38,308 nucleotides of DNA from Bacillus marinisedimentorum (lineage in GTDB: Bacteria; Bacillota; Bacilli; Bacillales; Bacillaceae_O): positions 1 through 38,308 of the forward strand of contig NZ_LWBL02000039.1 of NCBI RefSeq assembly GCF_001644195.2, written 5' to 3'. The notes beneath the pieces are model-generated. The model ran no database searches, was not told where the DNA came from, and was given only the letters and a program-made list of their open reading frames with translations. A program made the translations under genes and the position numbers. Positions 1 through 9,907 of the stretch are shown here, in pieces; the stretch's first letter is position 1; the number at the start of each line of letters is the position of its first letter.

Positions 1-119
1 AGGGTGATCTTTCCTTCCGAAGGGGTCACCGCTTATGACGATAGCCGCTGGCGCCTGGAGCTGGATGACTCCCTTCTCGCTTTTTATCCACAACGCAACA
101 TTTTTATAATTTCCTTAAC
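1..119 (-). repeat. Structured intergenic repeat, family 1, copy 1 (cut by window edge)
   Basis: Shares a near-identical core (about 36-65, reading GCCGCTGGCGCCTGGAGC) with copies near 15.6 and 23.5 kb. The similarity with the 15.6 kb copy continues through the right flank to about 119 (CCTTCT, TTTATC, TTATAA, TTCCTTAACA). The left part is off-window. It lies between the T-box terminator and the gene that the T-box should control, so it is probably transcribed on the minus strand as part of that 5' untranslated region. Confidence 0.75.
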
Positions 120-122
120 AGT

Positions 123-418
123 AAAAAAACTCCCGTCCCTTCATTTTTCATGAAGGGACGGGAGTCAGCCCGCGGTTCCACCCTACTTAAAACACTCGTT
201 CAGTGTTTTCACCTCATACAGTTAACGCCTGCCACGTCCATCTCCTACTAAGCGAACTTTTCAGAGCGGAACCTCGAAGGTGTTCGTTCACCGTGTCATC
301 ATAGAGCGATGCTTCCAGCCGATGGCATCGCCTCTCTGTCCATGTGTACTCACGGTTACTGTTCCCCGTCATTGGTTCTGGGTATTTAAATGTACCGAAC
401 TTTTCAAATGAAGAATTG
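123..418 (-). promoter_or_regulatory. T-box leader riboswitch (probably hisS, gene off-window)
   Basis: On the minus strand the T-box core AGGGTGGAACCGCG lies at 171-184. It is followed by a long terminator hairpin (arms 130-143 and 150-164, on CTCCCGTCCC/GGGACGGGAG) and a seven-base U run at 123-129. Upstream, complementary ACCGTG/CACGGT segments flank a region with the AGTA signature of a specifier loop. A CAC (His) triplet at 280-282 sits at about the expected place for the specifier codon. By family knowledge, uncharged tRNA pairs with the leader to prevent termination of an aminoacyl-tRNA synthetase transcript. Synteny with B. subtilis (yrvJ-yrzK-hisS) suggests hisS. The T-box class is certain. 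The amino acid is inferred. Confidence 0.9.
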
Positions 419-424
419 TTTATA

Positions 425-453
425 ATCATACGGATGTTAAACCAGGTTGTCAA
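425..453 (-). promoter_or_regulatory. Sigma-A promoter of the T-box transcript
   Basis: Reading the minus strand, a perfect -35 TTGACA (448-453) is followed after 17 bases by TATGAT (425-430). The predicted start, about 418, fits the beginning of the T-box leader. Confidence 0.85.
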
Positions 454-463
454 GACCCTTGAA

Positions 464-640
464 TCAGGAACGCATCATCTTTTCTTTCAATGCCCTGATA
501 TCTTTCAGGGAAAGACCGAATTCCTGAGCGAGTTCCATGCTTGAGGATGTTTCCTGCTTTTGCATGAAGTCATGAAAATCCACTCCGAAAAGCTGGCTGT
601 TTCCGTTGTTCGCCGTTTCATTTTTCCGATTATATCTCAT
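464..640 (-). CDS. yrzK: YrzK-like small protein, 58 aa
   Basis: A 58-codon gene starts at ATG 638-640 behind AAAGGGAG (spacing about 6) and stops at TGA 464-466, just before the T-box promoter. The product begins MRYNRKNETANNGN and ends KEKMMRS. A polar N-terminal part is followed by a C-terminal segment (about 35-55: SMELAQEFGLSLKDIRALKE) that looks like a helix-turn-helix-type two-helix unit. Position and size match B. subtilis yrzK, which lies between hisS and yrvJ. No function is established. It could be a small regulator because of the helical motif, but that is inference. Confidence 0.75.
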   Translation of the reverse strand: MRYNRKNETANNGNSQLFGVDFHDFMQKQETSSSMELAQEFGLSLKDIRALKEKMMRS

Positions 641-804
641 GATCGGCTCCCTTTCCAGTTGAAATGTTGTATTACGTTTCAGTCTTCCTGATTTCCCTGT
701 TTTTTAATACCAGTTTTTAAAGGAATTTGTCAGGGATTACCGAATTACTGTAAAAAGAATGGTGAAATCAACCGAAATAATGACTAGAGAGGGGGCATGC
801 TTTT

Positions 805-2565
805 TTGAAAATAATGAAATGGATAATAGCAGCTATCGTCATTCTGGCATTATTGCCTACAGGTCCGGCACCTTCCGAAGCAGCGGGCGGAACAGCATCT
901 GTCAACGTCAACACGCTGAATGTAAGGAAAGGTCCGGGCTTAAACCATGCGATCATTATGAAAATCCACAAAGGGGAATCCTATCAGGTTACTTCCGGAA
1001 ACGGCGATTGGCTTGAGCTTTCCATCAACGGCAAGCGCGGCTGGGTCGCAGGATGGCTTGTAAACCGAAAGCAATCTCCGGCTGAAACATCCAGCCCTTC
1101 CAACAATGTGTCAAATAAGGCCATCGTATCCTCAAAAGTTGACGGTCTTCGGGTAAGGACAGGTCCGGGCCTCAACTTTCAAGTTATCGGTTCAATATCC
1201 CGCGGTCCCGCCTACAATGTGATCAAAAGAAGCGGCAGCTGGGTGATGATCGATTATTCCGGAAAAGAAGGCTGGGTTTACGGTTCATATCTTGCCGATG
1301 TAAAAAACCAGGAAGCTCCACAAGAGAATGCTTCAGATAAAGCTATTAATAAAGCGGTGGTCACAGCTGACATCCTTAATGTAAGAAGCGGGCCCTCGAC
1401 TTCCCACTCAATCGTCGGAAAATTGAAATCCGGCAATGCGGTAGCCGTTCATGATGTGAAAAACGGCTGGTACAAAATAAAATTTGGTGATCTGCAGGGA
1501 TGGATCGCCGGGACATATGCGAAAAAGGAACAATCAGGGAATGTTCCGGATCAGAGCAGCGAACCAGCAGCTATTTCTGGAAAAACAGCCGTCGTCACTG
1601 CATCTGCGTTAAATATTAGGGATACATATTCAACGCGCGGAAATATAATCGGTTCTGTCAGGCAGGGCGATAAAGTCACTGTCTTAAAAGAAACAAACAA
1701 GTGGGCATTCATCCAGTACGGCGAGAACAAACAGGGATGGGCAGCGGGCTGGTACTTAAAAGAAGTGAAAGAAGAGAACAGCCAGGTTGTAAACGGCCCG
1801 GCAGTAACCATCCTTCATAATGGAACTAATATCCGTAAAGGGCCAGGCACCTCACATGCAGTGGCCGCACGCGCTAATCAGGGTGACACGTTCCCCATCG
1901 TGAACAAACAAGGCGATTGGTATAAAATCAAGCTGGCAAACGGCGCCCATGCATACGTTGCCGGATGGATCGTCTCGGCTTCAGGTGACCTGCCAGACGT
2001 TGCCCGAAAAGGCAGCGGGCAATACCTGAAAAGTAAAACGATTGTCCTTGACCCGGGGCACGGCGGCCGCGACCCGGGTACCGCAGGAAGAAACGGCGCC
2101 ATTGAGAAGCGCCTTACCCTGCAGACAGCCCAGATCCTCGCCCAGAAACTGAAGGCTGCCGGAGCCAATGTCATTCTGACCAGGACCGGTGATGGATATG
2201 TCTCCCTCGGTTACAGGGTCAGTGTTTCCCATTATCATAATGCGGATGCCTTTGTCAGCCTGCATTATGACAGTTCTGTTTACAGCAGCGCTCATGGAAT
2301 CAGTTCCTACTATTTCAACAAAACAAAGGATTATCCGTTATCTGCTGCCGTTCAAGATGAATTAACGAAACAAACAGGCTTCAGAAGCCGCGGCGTCAAA
2401 TACGGGAACTTCCAGGTGCTGCGGACAAACCGCCAGCCGGCGATGCTGGCTGAACTCGGATTTTTAAGCAATCCGAGCGAAGAGTTGTCCGTAATGGGCA
2501 GCACATTCCAGGACAGAGCAGCAACAGGACTCTATAACGGGCTTGCCCGGTTCTTCAGCAAATAA
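805..2565 (+). CDS. yrvJ: Secreted N-acetylmuramoyl-L-alanine amidase with five SH3b repeats (YrvJ)
   Basis: Cuts the bond between MurNAc and the L-Ala of the peptide stem in peptidoglycan, outside the cell. The order is signal peptide (about 1-27, KWIIAAIVILALL core ending SEA-A), five bacterial SH3 domains (about 30-90, 107-168, 185-240, 255-320, 335-395; each with an N(V/I)R motif, four of them followed by GPG- or GPS-like residues, and a GW-type end), then an Amidase_3 domain (about 412-586). Zinc and catalytic positions are visible as DPGHGG, the Glu of GAIEKR, the His of SLHYD and the Glu of LAELGF. The start is TTG at 805, chosen because AGAGGGGG sits about 9 bases upstream; ATG 814 would be too far. 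The gene faces away from yrzK and ends at a strong terminator. Confidence 0.93.
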   Translation: MKIMKWIIAAIVILALLPTGPAPSEAAGGTASVNVNTLNVRKGPGLNHAIIMKIHKGESYQVTSGNGDWLELSINGKRGWVAGWLVNRKQSPAETSSPSNNVSNKAIVSSKVDGLRVRTGPGLNFQVIGSISRGPAYNVIKRSGSWVMIDYSGKEGWVYGSYLADVKNQEAPQENASDKAINKAVVTADILNVRSGPSTSHSIVGKLKSGNAVAVHDVKNGWYKIKFGDLQGWIAGTYAKKEQSGNVPDQSSEPAAISGKTAVVTASALNIRDTYSTRGNIIGSVRQGDKVTVLKETNKWAFIQYGENKQGWAAGWYLKEVKEENSQVVNGPAVTILHNGTNIRKGPGTSHAVAARANQGDTFPIVNKQGDWYKIKLANGAHAYVAGWIVSASGDLPDVARKGSGQYLKSKTIVLDPGHGGRDPGTAGRNGAIEKRLTLQTAQILAQKLKAAGANVILTRTGDGYVSLGYRVSVSHYHNADAFVSLHYDSSVYSSAHGISSYYFNKTKDYPLSAAVQDELTKQTGFRSRGVKYGNFQVLRTNRQPAMLAELGFLSNPSEELSVMGSTFQDRAATGLYNGLARFFSK

Positions 2566-2616
2566 AAAAAGCTTGCACCTATTGTTGACGGATTTGAAAG
2601 TGAATACCATTTTTTG

Positions 2617-2651
2617 CGGACGAAATCTATTTGATTTCGTCCGATTTTTTT
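2617..2651 (+). terminator. Rho-independent terminator of yrvJ
   Basis: Arms CGGACGAAATC (2617-2627) and GATTTCGTCCG (2633-2643) are followed by ATTTTTTT, 52 bases after the yrvJ stop. Confidence 0.9.
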
Positions 2652-3365
2652 GCTTATTGATTTATTTAACAGACGGAATAGATCTGGTGAAGAAATAAGG
2701 GGCTGTATGTAACGGCCCAAAAAGGGATCAGTGAGAAACAGTGAAATGGAATGGCTTTTCAGAAACGGTCCGGAGCCAAGCAGGTCAGGCGCTGAAGTTT
2801 GCAGGGAAGATCCATAATCCCGCGGGTTGAAGGCCAAAACCGGAAAATAAATTCATTTGAAGTTTCGTAGCAGCACTGTTAAAGGACGGAATTACTGAGG
2901 ATTCTCTTCATTTTATTAAAAAAGTCACCCATTTTTTAAAATACTCACCTGTTTCACGCCGGATAACCTTATTTCAGGCCATAACCGCGCCCTATCACAC
3001 CGCAGCCGTAAGCGGAGCGGGGATTTTCACGCGGTATCCCTTGTTTTACACGCCAAACGCAGAGCATTTCACGCCAAATATCCCCCCTTTCACGCTATAT
3101 AGCCCGGCTTTCGCGCCAGCGCGACCATTTCGCGCCGTACAGGCTGTCTTTCACGCCAGAACTCCCTGGTTTCAAGCATCCCTAAAATCCGGATCCGAAT
3201 ATGATGCCAAGGATTACGGGGAGTAAATCCATTATTGGTAAGTAACTGACTGCCGGCGCTCAACGTCCGCTCCGGACCGCGGTGAAAATGCACTGTTTTG
3301 AACGGCCTATTTCAAACATATTATTCAGCTAACCGGCGCATCAACGCAGTAAGCCTCATTAAAAG
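2652..3365. other. Long intergenic stretch, no gene seen
   Basis: Between the yrvJ terminator and the dtd-side hairpin I see no open frame with a ribosome binding site or recognisable product. The first 300 bases show nothing convincing. The stretch 2949-3181 is a 21-bp periodic array, described separately. The short frames crossing it look like by-products of the periodicity. Confidence 0.7.
2949..3181. repeat. Degenerate 21-bp tandem array with TTTCACGCC core
   Basis: The hexamer CACGCC or a close variant recurs at 2955, 2975, 2996, 3028, 3049, 3070, 3091, 3112, 3131, 3152 and 3173. Steps are 20-21 bases except one of 32 and one of 19. It is usually preceded by TTT. Bases between the cores vary, so only a 9-base core is conserved while the phase is kept. 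Twenty-one bases is two helical turns, so all cores face the same side of the DNA. There are no spacer/repeat properties of a CRISPR. Confidence 0.8.
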
Positions 3366-3398
3366 TTAAACGTCCAGGTTACTCGCCTGGACGTTTTT
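3366..3398. terminator. Terminator hairpin, probably bidirectional
   Basis: Inverted repeat ACGTCCAGG (3370-3378) / CCTGGACGT (3386-3394) has GTTTTT on its plus side and AT-rich sequence on its minus side. It lies about 115 bases downstream of dtd on the minus strand and ends the yrvJ side on the plus strand. Confidence 0.7.
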
Positions 3399-3513
3399 CA
3401 GGTGCTATTTTCCTTTTGGTTTCTAATTGGATTCACTGTTTGATCAGCGGGTGATTTTTTATGTGAATTAACGTTTTCTCTTGGTGCCGGCTCATTTTCA
3501 TGTCGTGCTCATT

Positions 3514-3954
3514 TTATTTGCTTTCGACAATCAATGTTACCGGGCCATCATTTGTGAATGTCACATCCATCATTGCTCCGAATTCACCGGTTTCCACGTT
3601 GATGCCTTTTTTACGCAGCTCGTCATTGAAGTATTCATAGAGCGGATTGGCTTTTTCCGGTCTTGCCGCCTCCATGAAATTCGGGCGTCTGCCTTTCCTG
3701 CAGTCACCGTATAAAGTGAACTGGGAAATGGAAAGGACACTGCCGCCCACATCCAGCAGCGAATCATTCATTTTGCCGTCAGCATCCTCGAATATCCTCA
3801 AATTGGCTACTTTATCCGCCACGTACTCTGCGTCTCGCTCAGTATCATCGTGTGTGATACCGACGAGCAGCATAAGGCCATGCCCGATTTGACCGGTGAT
3901 TCGCCCGCCTATTTCCACTTTTGCATGTTTAGCCCGCTGTACAACTGCCTTCAT
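3514..3954 (-). CDS. dtd: D-aminoacyl-tRNA deacylase
   Basis: Removes D-amino acids (for example D-Tyr) wrongly attached to tRNA, in the cytoplasm. The 146-residue product begins [15 protein letters not shown] and has both family signatures: SQFTLYGDC near the middle and [10 protein letters not shown] at the C-terminus, which form the active site across the dimer. The start at 3954 is chosen from family length and an AAGGAG about 12 bases upstream; a longer frame to 4053 would add 33 unrelated residues. It lies 119 bases downstream of relA in the same direction, as in B. subtilis, with a hairpin between the two genes. Confidence 0.96.
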   Translation of the reverse strand: MKAVVQRAKHAKVEIGGRITGQIGHGLMLLVGITHDDTERDAEYVADKVANLRIFEDADGKMNDSLLDVGGSVLSISQFTLYGDCRKGRRPNFMEAARPEKANPLYEYFNDELRKKGINVETGEFGAMMDVTFTNDGPVTLIVESK

Positions 3955-4045
3955 TATTATCCTGCACTCCTTTTCTAAGCTTTGTTTCAGTATAGGCTTC
4001 CATCTGGTTATCAAAATCCTTTTATCAGCTAGAAAATACAGCCCA

Positions 4046-4080
4046 AAATGCAATAAGCCGCTCTTTGAGCAGCTTATTGC
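4046..4080 (-). terminator. Hairpin overlapping the relA stop codon
   Basis: Arms GCAATAAGC (4072-4080) and GCTTATTGC (4050-4058), extended by a mostly paired GCTC/GAGC inner part, are followed on the minus strand by ATTTTGGG. The last relA codons (CAA TAA) are inside the first arm. The U run is short, so this may be a partial terminator or an RNA-stabilising structure between relA and dtd. Confidence 0.55.
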
Positions 4081-6266
4081 ATAATGCGCCGGACCGAATA
4101 TACATCGGATATTTGCTTGATCCGTTCCACAACTTTATGAAGATGGTTTACGTTGTGTATCGATATGGAAATATTGATTGTCGCCATTTTATTCCGGTCA
4201 GACTTGCCTGTAACAGCTGTAATGTTCGTTTTTGTTTCATTGACAGCCTGCAATACTTCATTCAGGAGGCCGCGACGGTCATAGCCGCTGATTTCGATAT
4301 CAACATTGTAGTGGAGGCTGTCTTGCGCACTTGCTTCCCAGTCCACCGGAAGGATGCGGTCTTTCGCATCATCCGCCAATACATTCGGACAATCCGACCG
4401 GTGTACTGAGACCCCTCTGCCTTTTGTAATATAGCCGACAATATCATCACCCGGTACCGGACTGCAGCATTTGGATAATCTGACAAGCATATTATCGACG
4501 CCTTTAACCCGGACACCGGCATCTTTTTTGCTTTTTGTCGCCGGTTTCCGCACTTCGGACAGTGCTGCTTCAATCGACTCTTCACTTTCTGCCCTCTTCT
4601 TGCGGATTTTATCAGTAAGCCTGGTCACAATCTGTGATGCTGTTATCCCGTTATAGCCGACAGCTGCGTACATGTCTTCCTCATTGGCGAAATTGAACTT
4701 CTCGGCAACCGCCTGGAGGTTTTCCGGCTTGAGCACTTCCTTCAGATTGAAGTCCTGGCTTTTTAACTCTTTTTCGACCATTTCCCGGCCTTTGGCGACA
4801 TTTTCCTCACGCCGCTGCCGCTTGAAATACTGGCGGATTTTATTCTTCGCCTGGGAAGTCTGGGTAAGCTTGAGCCAGTCCTTGCTCGGTCCATACGAGT
4901 GTTTCGACGTCATGATTTCAACAATATCACCGGTTTTCAGGCGATAATCGAGCGTGACCATTTTCCCGTTCACTTTCGCGCCGATCGTTTTGTTGCCGAT
5001 CTCGGTATGGATCCGGTATGCAAAATCAATCGGCACGGACCCGGCCGGCAGCTCGATAACGTCTCCTTTTGGCGTGAAAACGAACACCATGTCCGAGAAC
5101 AGGTCAATCTTGAGCGATTCCATGAATTCTTCTGCATCCGTTTCATTTTGCCATTCAAGAATTTCGCGGAACCAGCTCAGCTTTTTATCAATTGGAGGCG
5201 TGTTTCCTTTTGTCTCCTGTCCTTCTTTATATGCCCAGTGCGCCGCGATGCCGTATTCAGCAACTTGATGCATATCAGGGGTGCGGATCTGCACTTCCAG
5301 CGGATCGCCTTTTGGCCCGATCACCGTCGTATGAAGGGATTGATACATATTAGGTTTCGGCATTGCGATATAATCTTTGAACCTTCCAGGCATCGGCTTC
5401 CAGCATGTATGGATGATGCCGAGCACCGCATAGCAATCTTTTATGCTTTTCACGATCACCCTTACCGCAAGAAGGTCATAAATCTCATTGAATTGCTTAT
5501 TTTGCTTTACCATCTTGCGGTAAATGCTGTAAATATGTTTAGGCCGCCCCGACATTTCGGCCTGGATGTTCACGTCGTCAAGACGGTTGCGGATATCATG
5601 CATGACTTCCTCGATATATTCTTCGCGCTCGGCGCGCTTCTGTTTCATCAAATTGACGATACGGTAATATTGCTGTGGATTCAAATACCGAAGCGCCGTA
5701 TCTTCGAGTTCCCATTTGATTGTCGAAATACCGAGACGGTGGGCAAGCGGTGAAAAGATTTCAATCGTCTCATTCGCGATCCTCCGCTGTTTCTCAGGCG
5801 GCAGATGCTTCAACGTCCTCATGTTGTGGAGGCGGTCGGCAAGCTTGATTAAAATAACGCGGATATCCTGTGCCATCGCCACAAACATTTTCCGGTGATT
5901 TTCGGCCTGCTGCGCCTCTTTTGATTTATATTTAATTTTACCAAGCTTCGTCACACCATCAACAAGCATGGCCACTTCTTCATTGAACGCTTCTTTTATA
6001 TCATCAAGCGTGTAATCTGTATCTTCAACGACATCATGAAGAAACCCGGCTGCGATGGTTTCAGGATCAAGGTGTAAATCTACCAGGATGCCTGCAACCT
6101 GAATCGGATGGATAATGTACGGCTCGCCCGATTTCCGATATTGTTCAGTGTGGGCCTTTTCAGCGAATTTATAGGCTCTTTCCACAAAATCAATATCTTC
6201 GTCAGGCAAATATTCTTTTGCACGTTCGACCACTTGTTGAGCGGTAAGAATCTGATCAGTTGTCAA
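4074..6266 (-). CDS. relA: Bifunctional (p)ppGpp synthetase/hydrolase RelA/Rel
   Basis: Makes (p)ppGpp from GTP/GDP and ATP when ribosomes carry uncharged tRNA, and also hydrolyses it. The 730-residue product has the HD hydrolase domain (HDVVEDT at about 77-83, so the hydrolase site looks intact), the RelA/SpoT nucleotidyltransferase domain ([13 protein letters not shown], about 240-252), a TGS domain (about 390-450), a conserved Cys-containing C-terminal region ([11 protein letters not shown]) and a C-terminal ACT domain. The start is a TTG at 6266 with AGGGTGAT upstream, giving [11 protein letters not shown], which aligns with the B. subtilis N-terminus. It has its own sigma-A-type promoter about 180 bases upstream. 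Confidence 0.97.
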   Translation of the reverse strand: MTTDQILTAQQVVERAKEYLPDEDIDFVERAYKFAEKAHTEQYRKSGEPYIIHPIQVAGILVDLHLDPETIAAGFLHDVVEDTDYTLDDIKEAFNEEVAMLVDGVTKLGKIKYKSKEAQQAENHRKMFVAMAQDIRVILIKLADRLHNMRTLKHLPPEKQRRIANETIEIFSPLAHRLGISTIKWELEDTALRYLNPQQYYRIVNLMKQKRAEREEYIEEVMHDIRNRLDDVNIQAEMSGRPKHIYSIYRKMVKQNKQFNEIYDLLAVRVIVKSIKDCYAVLGIIHTCWKPMPGRFKDYIAMPKPNMYQSLHTTVIGPKGDPLEVQIRTPDMHQVAEYGIAAHWAYKEGQETKGNTPPIDKKLSWFREILEWQNETDAEEFMESLKIDLFSDMVFVFTPKGDVIELPAGSVPIDFAYRIHTEIGNKTIGAKVNGKMVTLDYRLKTGDIVEIMTSKHSYGPSKDWLKLTQTSQAKNKIRQYFKRQRREENVAKGREMVEKELKSQDFNLKEVLKPENLQAVAEKFNFANEEDMYAAVGYNGITASQIVTRLTDKIRKKRAESEESIEAALSEVRKPATKSKKDAGVRVKGVDNMLVRLSKCCSPVPGDDIVGYITKGRGVSVHRSDCPNVLADDAKDRILPVDWEASAQDSLHYNVDIEISGYDRRGLLNEVLQAVNETKTNITAVTGKSDRNKMATINISISIHNVNHLHKVVERIKQISDVYSVRRIMQ

Positions 6267-6449
6267 TGATATCACCCTGGTATTAGTTATACTTTGATAG
6301 CAAGAATGCAGAAGGCGTGCGTTTGCGTCCGCAACTGGACAGTGTCGGCACCGTTTCAGCCTCTGCAAATAGATTGTTTTGTGCCCTTCTGAAAACCGCG
6401 GCCGGCAGTGCGGAGCTTAAAGCCGGCAAAACAGGTCTTTATTTAACTC

Positions 6450-6478
6450 ATTATCACGAAAAGATCCGCGGTTGTAAA
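6450..6478 (-). promoter_or_regulatory. Candidate sigma-A promoter of relA
   Basis: On the minus strand TTTACA (6473-6478), a 17-base spacer and GATAAT (6450-6455) lie in the gap between apt and relA. This predicts a leader of about 175 bases. Confidence 0.6.
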
Positions 6479-6529
6479 GAAAGAAGCAGAATTATGTCGA
6501 AACAATATTTCCCTTTGTCCATTCATTTA

Positions 6530-6571
6530 TAAAATGAAGGAAGCACTCCGTATGATACTGAGCACTTCCTT
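6530..6571 (-). terminator. Terminator after apt
   Basis: Arms AAGGAAGTGCTC and GAGTGCTTCCTT (6537-6548 and 6560-6571, with two G-U pairs) are followed by CATTTTAT on the minus strand, 15 bases past the apt stop. Confidence 0.7.
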
Positions 6572-6585
6572 ATAAATACAGGTTC

Positions 6586-7098
6586 TTAATATTGTACGAG
6601 GGTTAAGATATCATAGCCTTTAAGCTTGTCCCTGCCATTCAAATAGGTCAATTCAATCAGGAAGGCGATTCCTGCCACTTCTCCGCCAAGCTGCTCTACG
6701 AGATTGATTGAGGCTTCAATCGTGCCCCCGGTTGCAAGCAGGTCATCCGTGATCAAAACGCGCTGTCCCGGTTTGATTGCATCTTTATGCATCGTAAGTA
6801 CATCTTTGCCGTATTCAAGGCCGTAATCCACTTTGATCACTTCGCGCGGCAGTTTGCCTTCTTTCCTTACAGGCGCAAAACCGATACCCAGGGCATAGGA
6901 AACCGGGCAGCCGATGATGAATCCGCGCGCTTCCGGACCGACAATGACATCGACATTTTTTTCCTTTGCATACTCGACAATTTCATCTGTTGCAGCTTTA
7001 TAAACTTCGCCCTTATCCATCAGGGTCGTAATATCCTTGAACTTGATCCCTTTCTTCGGATAATCCGGCACCACTGTGATATATTTCTTGTAATCCAT
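6586..7098 (-). CDS. apt: Adenine phosphoribosyltransferase
   Basis: Salvages adenine with PRPP to AMP. The 170-residue product has the PRPP-binding loop [12 protein letters not shown] and the type I phosphoribosyltransferase fold. Length and sequence match B. subtilis Apt closely (starts [18 protein letters not shown]; contains [12 protein letters not shown]). Its ATG overlaps the recJ stop as TAATG, indicating translational coupling in the lapA-recJ-apt transcription unit. A terminator follows directly. Confidence 0.98.
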   Translation of the reverse strand: MDYKKYITVVPDYPKKGIKFKDITTLMDKGEVYKAATDEIVEYAKEKNVDVIVGPEARGFIIGCPVSYALGIGFAPVRKEGKLPREVIKVDYGLEYGKDVLTMHKDAIKPGQRVLITDDLLATGGTIEASINLVEQLGGEVAGIAFLIELTYLNGRDKLKGYDILTLVQY

Positions 7099-9461
7099 TA
7101 CTTTATGGCCTCCTCAACTTGTAACAACCGTTTATTGACTTGTTCAAACCACTGCCTTAATTGCTGGTAGGAAGAGTAATACAGATCCTGTTCGACTTCC
7201 AGGCGGGCCTGTTTCGTTTTATATGTTTCTGAACTGGTAATATCGCGTTTCTGCGGCTTATCAGTTATCGTGATTAGTCCATTCTCTATTGTAACAAATT
7301 CCAGTTCAAAAAACACTTTTGACATGAAGTTTATCGTTTCCCTCGACCATCCTTTGCGGCGGGAAAGTTCCGCCCCATATTTATTGAGATCGAACGTTTT
7401 TTGCTTAAGTAAAAATGCGTAAAACCATTTGAAATGCTCCCTTTTCGGTAAGGTGCTGAAAAAATGGTCATCCTGCTGGAGAAATACAGCATAAATCCGT
7501 TCAGGCATTCCCCCTGCCAGAAGTTTCTCGAGATTGCTGTAACCCGGCGGCAGATCAAGCAGTACAAGATGTTTATCGGCAAGGCTTTCCTTGTTTATCA
7601 CGTTATCATCCCAGCCTTTATATAACGTGAAGCCCGTTTCTTCAAGTCCCAGCGCCGAAAATGTTTCCGGCTTGAACGCAACTATTGCTGCACGATCACG
7701 CTCAAGTGCTGAGAGCCGTTTTTTGACGTTACCGGCACCGCGCCAGTCAAACAGCTGCCAGGATTCAATCCCAAGATCACGGAGCATGAGCTGAGGTTTG
7801 CGGCGGCCGTTCCATTCATTGATTGAAAGCTCACCAACTGCGGACAGCTGAGCGGAAGGCGATATTTCATCAAATTTATCCCCGAAACCGAAGCCGATCA
7901 CATCGAGTCCCTTACCTTCTTCAGGACCGATAAGCAGTTTGAGATGGTTCTGGCTGCTGCCGATGCGCCGGAGTTCTTTCACCCCGGATTCTTCAATGAG
8001 CACCCGAGGTTTAGGGTTTCCCATTCCAAATGGTGCAAGCTTTTTGATCTGTTCAATCAAATCAAGACTGATATCCTCAACAGAGCAGGCGACATCTATT
8101 TCCGTTTTCGGGATCATGTCTTTATCAGACAGCAGTGCGGAAGCCTGCTCATTGAGCCTGTCTCTCAATTTATCAATGTCGTTTGCGTTCAGCGTCATTC
8201 CAGCTGCCATAGGATGGCCCCCGAAATGGGGCAGGATGTCCCGGCACTTCGAAAGATTTTGGAACATATCAAAGCCGTCAATCGAACGGGCCGAACCTTT
8301 GGCGAGCCCTGTTTCCTCATCGATTGACAGGACAATGGCAGGCCGGTAATACCTGTCGACAAGCCGAGAAGCAACGATGCCGATAACACCAGCGTTCCAA
8401 TTCGGCCTTGCAATGACAAGGACATCATTCGTATCAGGCGGGTACAGCCCCTCGACTTCAGCGATGGCCTCTTCAGTCATTGTGCTGACAAGCTGCTGGC
8501 GTTCTTTGTTGAGTTCATCTATTTCAGCCGCAAGTTCTTCAGCTTGTTCCGCTGTCTTTGCTGACAGCAAGTGGACGGCCGGATCAGCCTGTCCAAGCCG
8601 TCCTGCCGCATTGATACGCGGACCGACAGCAAAACCGACCGTTTCTTCATCTATTTTTCCGTCAACCCCGCTCACCTTCAAAAGAGCCTTAAGGCCGTGG
8701 TTGCGGGTATTGTTCATCAACTGGAGTCCTTTGACAGCTATCAGGCGGTTCTCATCCTTCAAAGGCACCAGATCCGCGATTGTGCCGATTGCCGAAATCT
8801 CCACCAGATGCTCAGGAAGGCTGCCAAGGAGCGCATGGGCTACTTTTAAAGCAACCCCTGCCCCTGCAAGCTGGTGAAAAGGATAAGATCCACCCGGGAG
8901 CTTTGGATGGATGATTGCAAGCGCCTCCGGCAGCTCAGGCTGCGGTTCGTGATGATCAGTAATGATCAAATCAAGCCCAAGTTCTTTAGCCGCCTTCGCT
9001 TCGTTGAGGGCTGAAATTCCCGTATCTACAGTAATGATCAGTGAATATCCCTTATCCCTCGCCTGCCTGAAAGCAGGTTCATTCGGCCCGTATCCTTCCG
9101 TGAAACGGTTCGGAATATAAAAATCGGCAACTGCACCAGACGATCGTAGTGCATCGAGCATGATGACAGTGCTGCTGACCCCATCAGCATCGTAATCACC
9201 GAATATGAGAATTTTTTCCCCGGCGCTGATTGCCTTATTGATCCGATCAATGGCTGTTTCCATGCCATCCATTAAAAAAGGGTCATGGAAATCCTGGCCC
9301 AGCGGATTCAAAAAGCGCCTGGCATGTTCGACTTCATTTATATCTCGGCTTATCAAAAGTGAAGCGGTTAGCGGAGAAATACGCAACTCATCCGCAAACT
9401 CTTCCGCTTTTGCCCCGTAAGCTTCATTCCGGATCTCCCAGCGGGTCCTCGGTTTCAACAT
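7098..9461 (-). CDS. recJ: Single-stranded-DNA exonuclease RecJ
   Basis: 5'-3' single-strand exonuclease used in recombination and mismatch or base-excision repair. The 787-residue product shows the DHH-family metal motifs GDYDADG (about 88-94), VDTG (about 145-148) and DHH (about 169-171), then DHHA1 and OB-like regions, plus a long C-terminal extension as in the Bacillus YrvE/RecJ type. The start at 9461 ([10 protein letters not shown]) is preceded by AAGGGGTGG; an upstream in-frame start would lie inside that site. It sits between lapA (63-base gap) and apt (overlap). Confidence 0.97.
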   Translation of the reverse strand: MLKPRTRWEIRNEAYGAKAEEFADELRISPLTASLLISRDINEVEHARRFLNPLGQDFHDPFLMDGMETAIDRINKAISAGEKILIFGDYDADGVSSTVIMLDALRSSGAVADFYIPNRFTEGYGPNEPAFRQARDKGYSLIITVDTGISALNEAKAAKELGLDLIITDHHEPQPELPEALAIIHPKLPGGSYPFHQLAGAGVALKVAHALLGSLPEHLVEISAIGTIADLVPLKDENRLIAVKGLQLMNNTRNHGLKALLKVSGVDGKIDEETVGFAVGPRINAAGRLGQADPAVHLLSAKTAEQAEELAAEIDELNKERQQLVSTMTEEAIAEVEGLYPPDTNDVLVIARPNWNAGVIGIVASRLVDRYYRPAIVLSIDEETGLAKGSARSIDGFDMFQNLSKCRDILPHFGGHPMAAGMTLNANDIDKLRDRLNEQASALLSDKDMIPKTEIDVACSVEDISLDLIEQIKKLAPFGMGNPKPRVLIEESGVKELRRIGSSQNHLKLLIGPEEGKGLDVIGFGFGDKFDEISPSAQLSAVGELSINEWNGRRKPQLMLRDLGIESWQLFDWRGAGNVKKRLSALERDRAAIVAFKPETFSALGLEETGFTLYKGWDDNVINKESLADKHLVLLDLPPGYSNLEKLLAGGMPERIYAVFLQQDDHFFSTLPKREHFKWFYAFLLKQKTFDLNKYGAELSRRKGWSRETINFMSKVFFELEFVTIENGLITITDKPQKRDITSSETYKTKQARLEVEQDLYYSSYQQLRQWFEQVNKRLLQVEEAIK

Positions 9462-9524
9462 TAAACCACCCCTTAACCCGTTCATTATACTAAAGGATTA
9501 ATGGGGTGGCAATGCGGTTTTTAA

Positions 9525-9875
9525 TCAACTTTTTGGGGCAGATGCTGAAATGCTTTCTCCCTTTCCATCTTCTTCATGCGTTTCCTCGGAACTCAGGGGA
9601 CCACTCTTAGAACCTGCAATTTTTTCTTTTAACCTATTATTTTCTGATTCATATGATTTTGCCTTACGCTGCAGGCGATATACCCTTACAATGCCAATTG
9701 AACCGACCGCAAGTCCGCCTAATAGCGCCGAGCCGAGAATAACTAGAATGAGCGGCCAATCGGCTGTTCCGAATAAATAGTCGACTGTCACAGGCTCAAC
9801 ATTAATCACTGCGAACAATGCTACGATCAGTGCAAATACAAGGCTCATTATTAATGCCCATTGCCCTTTCATCAT
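9525..9875 (-). CDS. lapA: LapA-family (DUF1049) membrane protein, YrvD-like
   Basis: The 116-residue protein has two hydrophobic segments near the N-terminus (about 7-27 and 40-65), followed by a charged, probably coiled-coil stretch (YRLQRKAKSYESENNRLKEKIA) and an acidic, low-complexity tail. This is the LapA_dom/DUF1049 pattern. In enterobacteria LapA/LapB tune LPS assembly, which this organism does not have, so the Bacillus role is unknown. AGGAAGGACG precedes the start. First gene of the lapA-recJ-apt unit. Confidence 0.88.
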   Translation of the reverse strand: MMKGQWALIMSLVFALIVALFAVINVEPVTVDYLFGTADWPLILVILGSALLGGLAVGSIGIVRVYRLQRKAKSYESENNRLKEKIAGSKSGPLSSEETHEEDGKGESISASAPKS

Positions 9876-9907
9876 CTATCACGTCCTTCCTTATATATTC
9901 ATCTTAA

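Noticed and set aside
3041-3226. 61-codon plus-strand frame over the 21-bp array
   Set aside because: A 21-bp period is a multiple of three, so it keeps a frame open with a heptad-like pattern. No ribosome binding site was seen and the frame covers only part of the array.
4899-5753. 284-codon plus-strand frame
   Set aside because: It lies fully antisense to relA, has no ribosome binding site and no recognisable domain. The conserved minus-strand protein explains the sequence.
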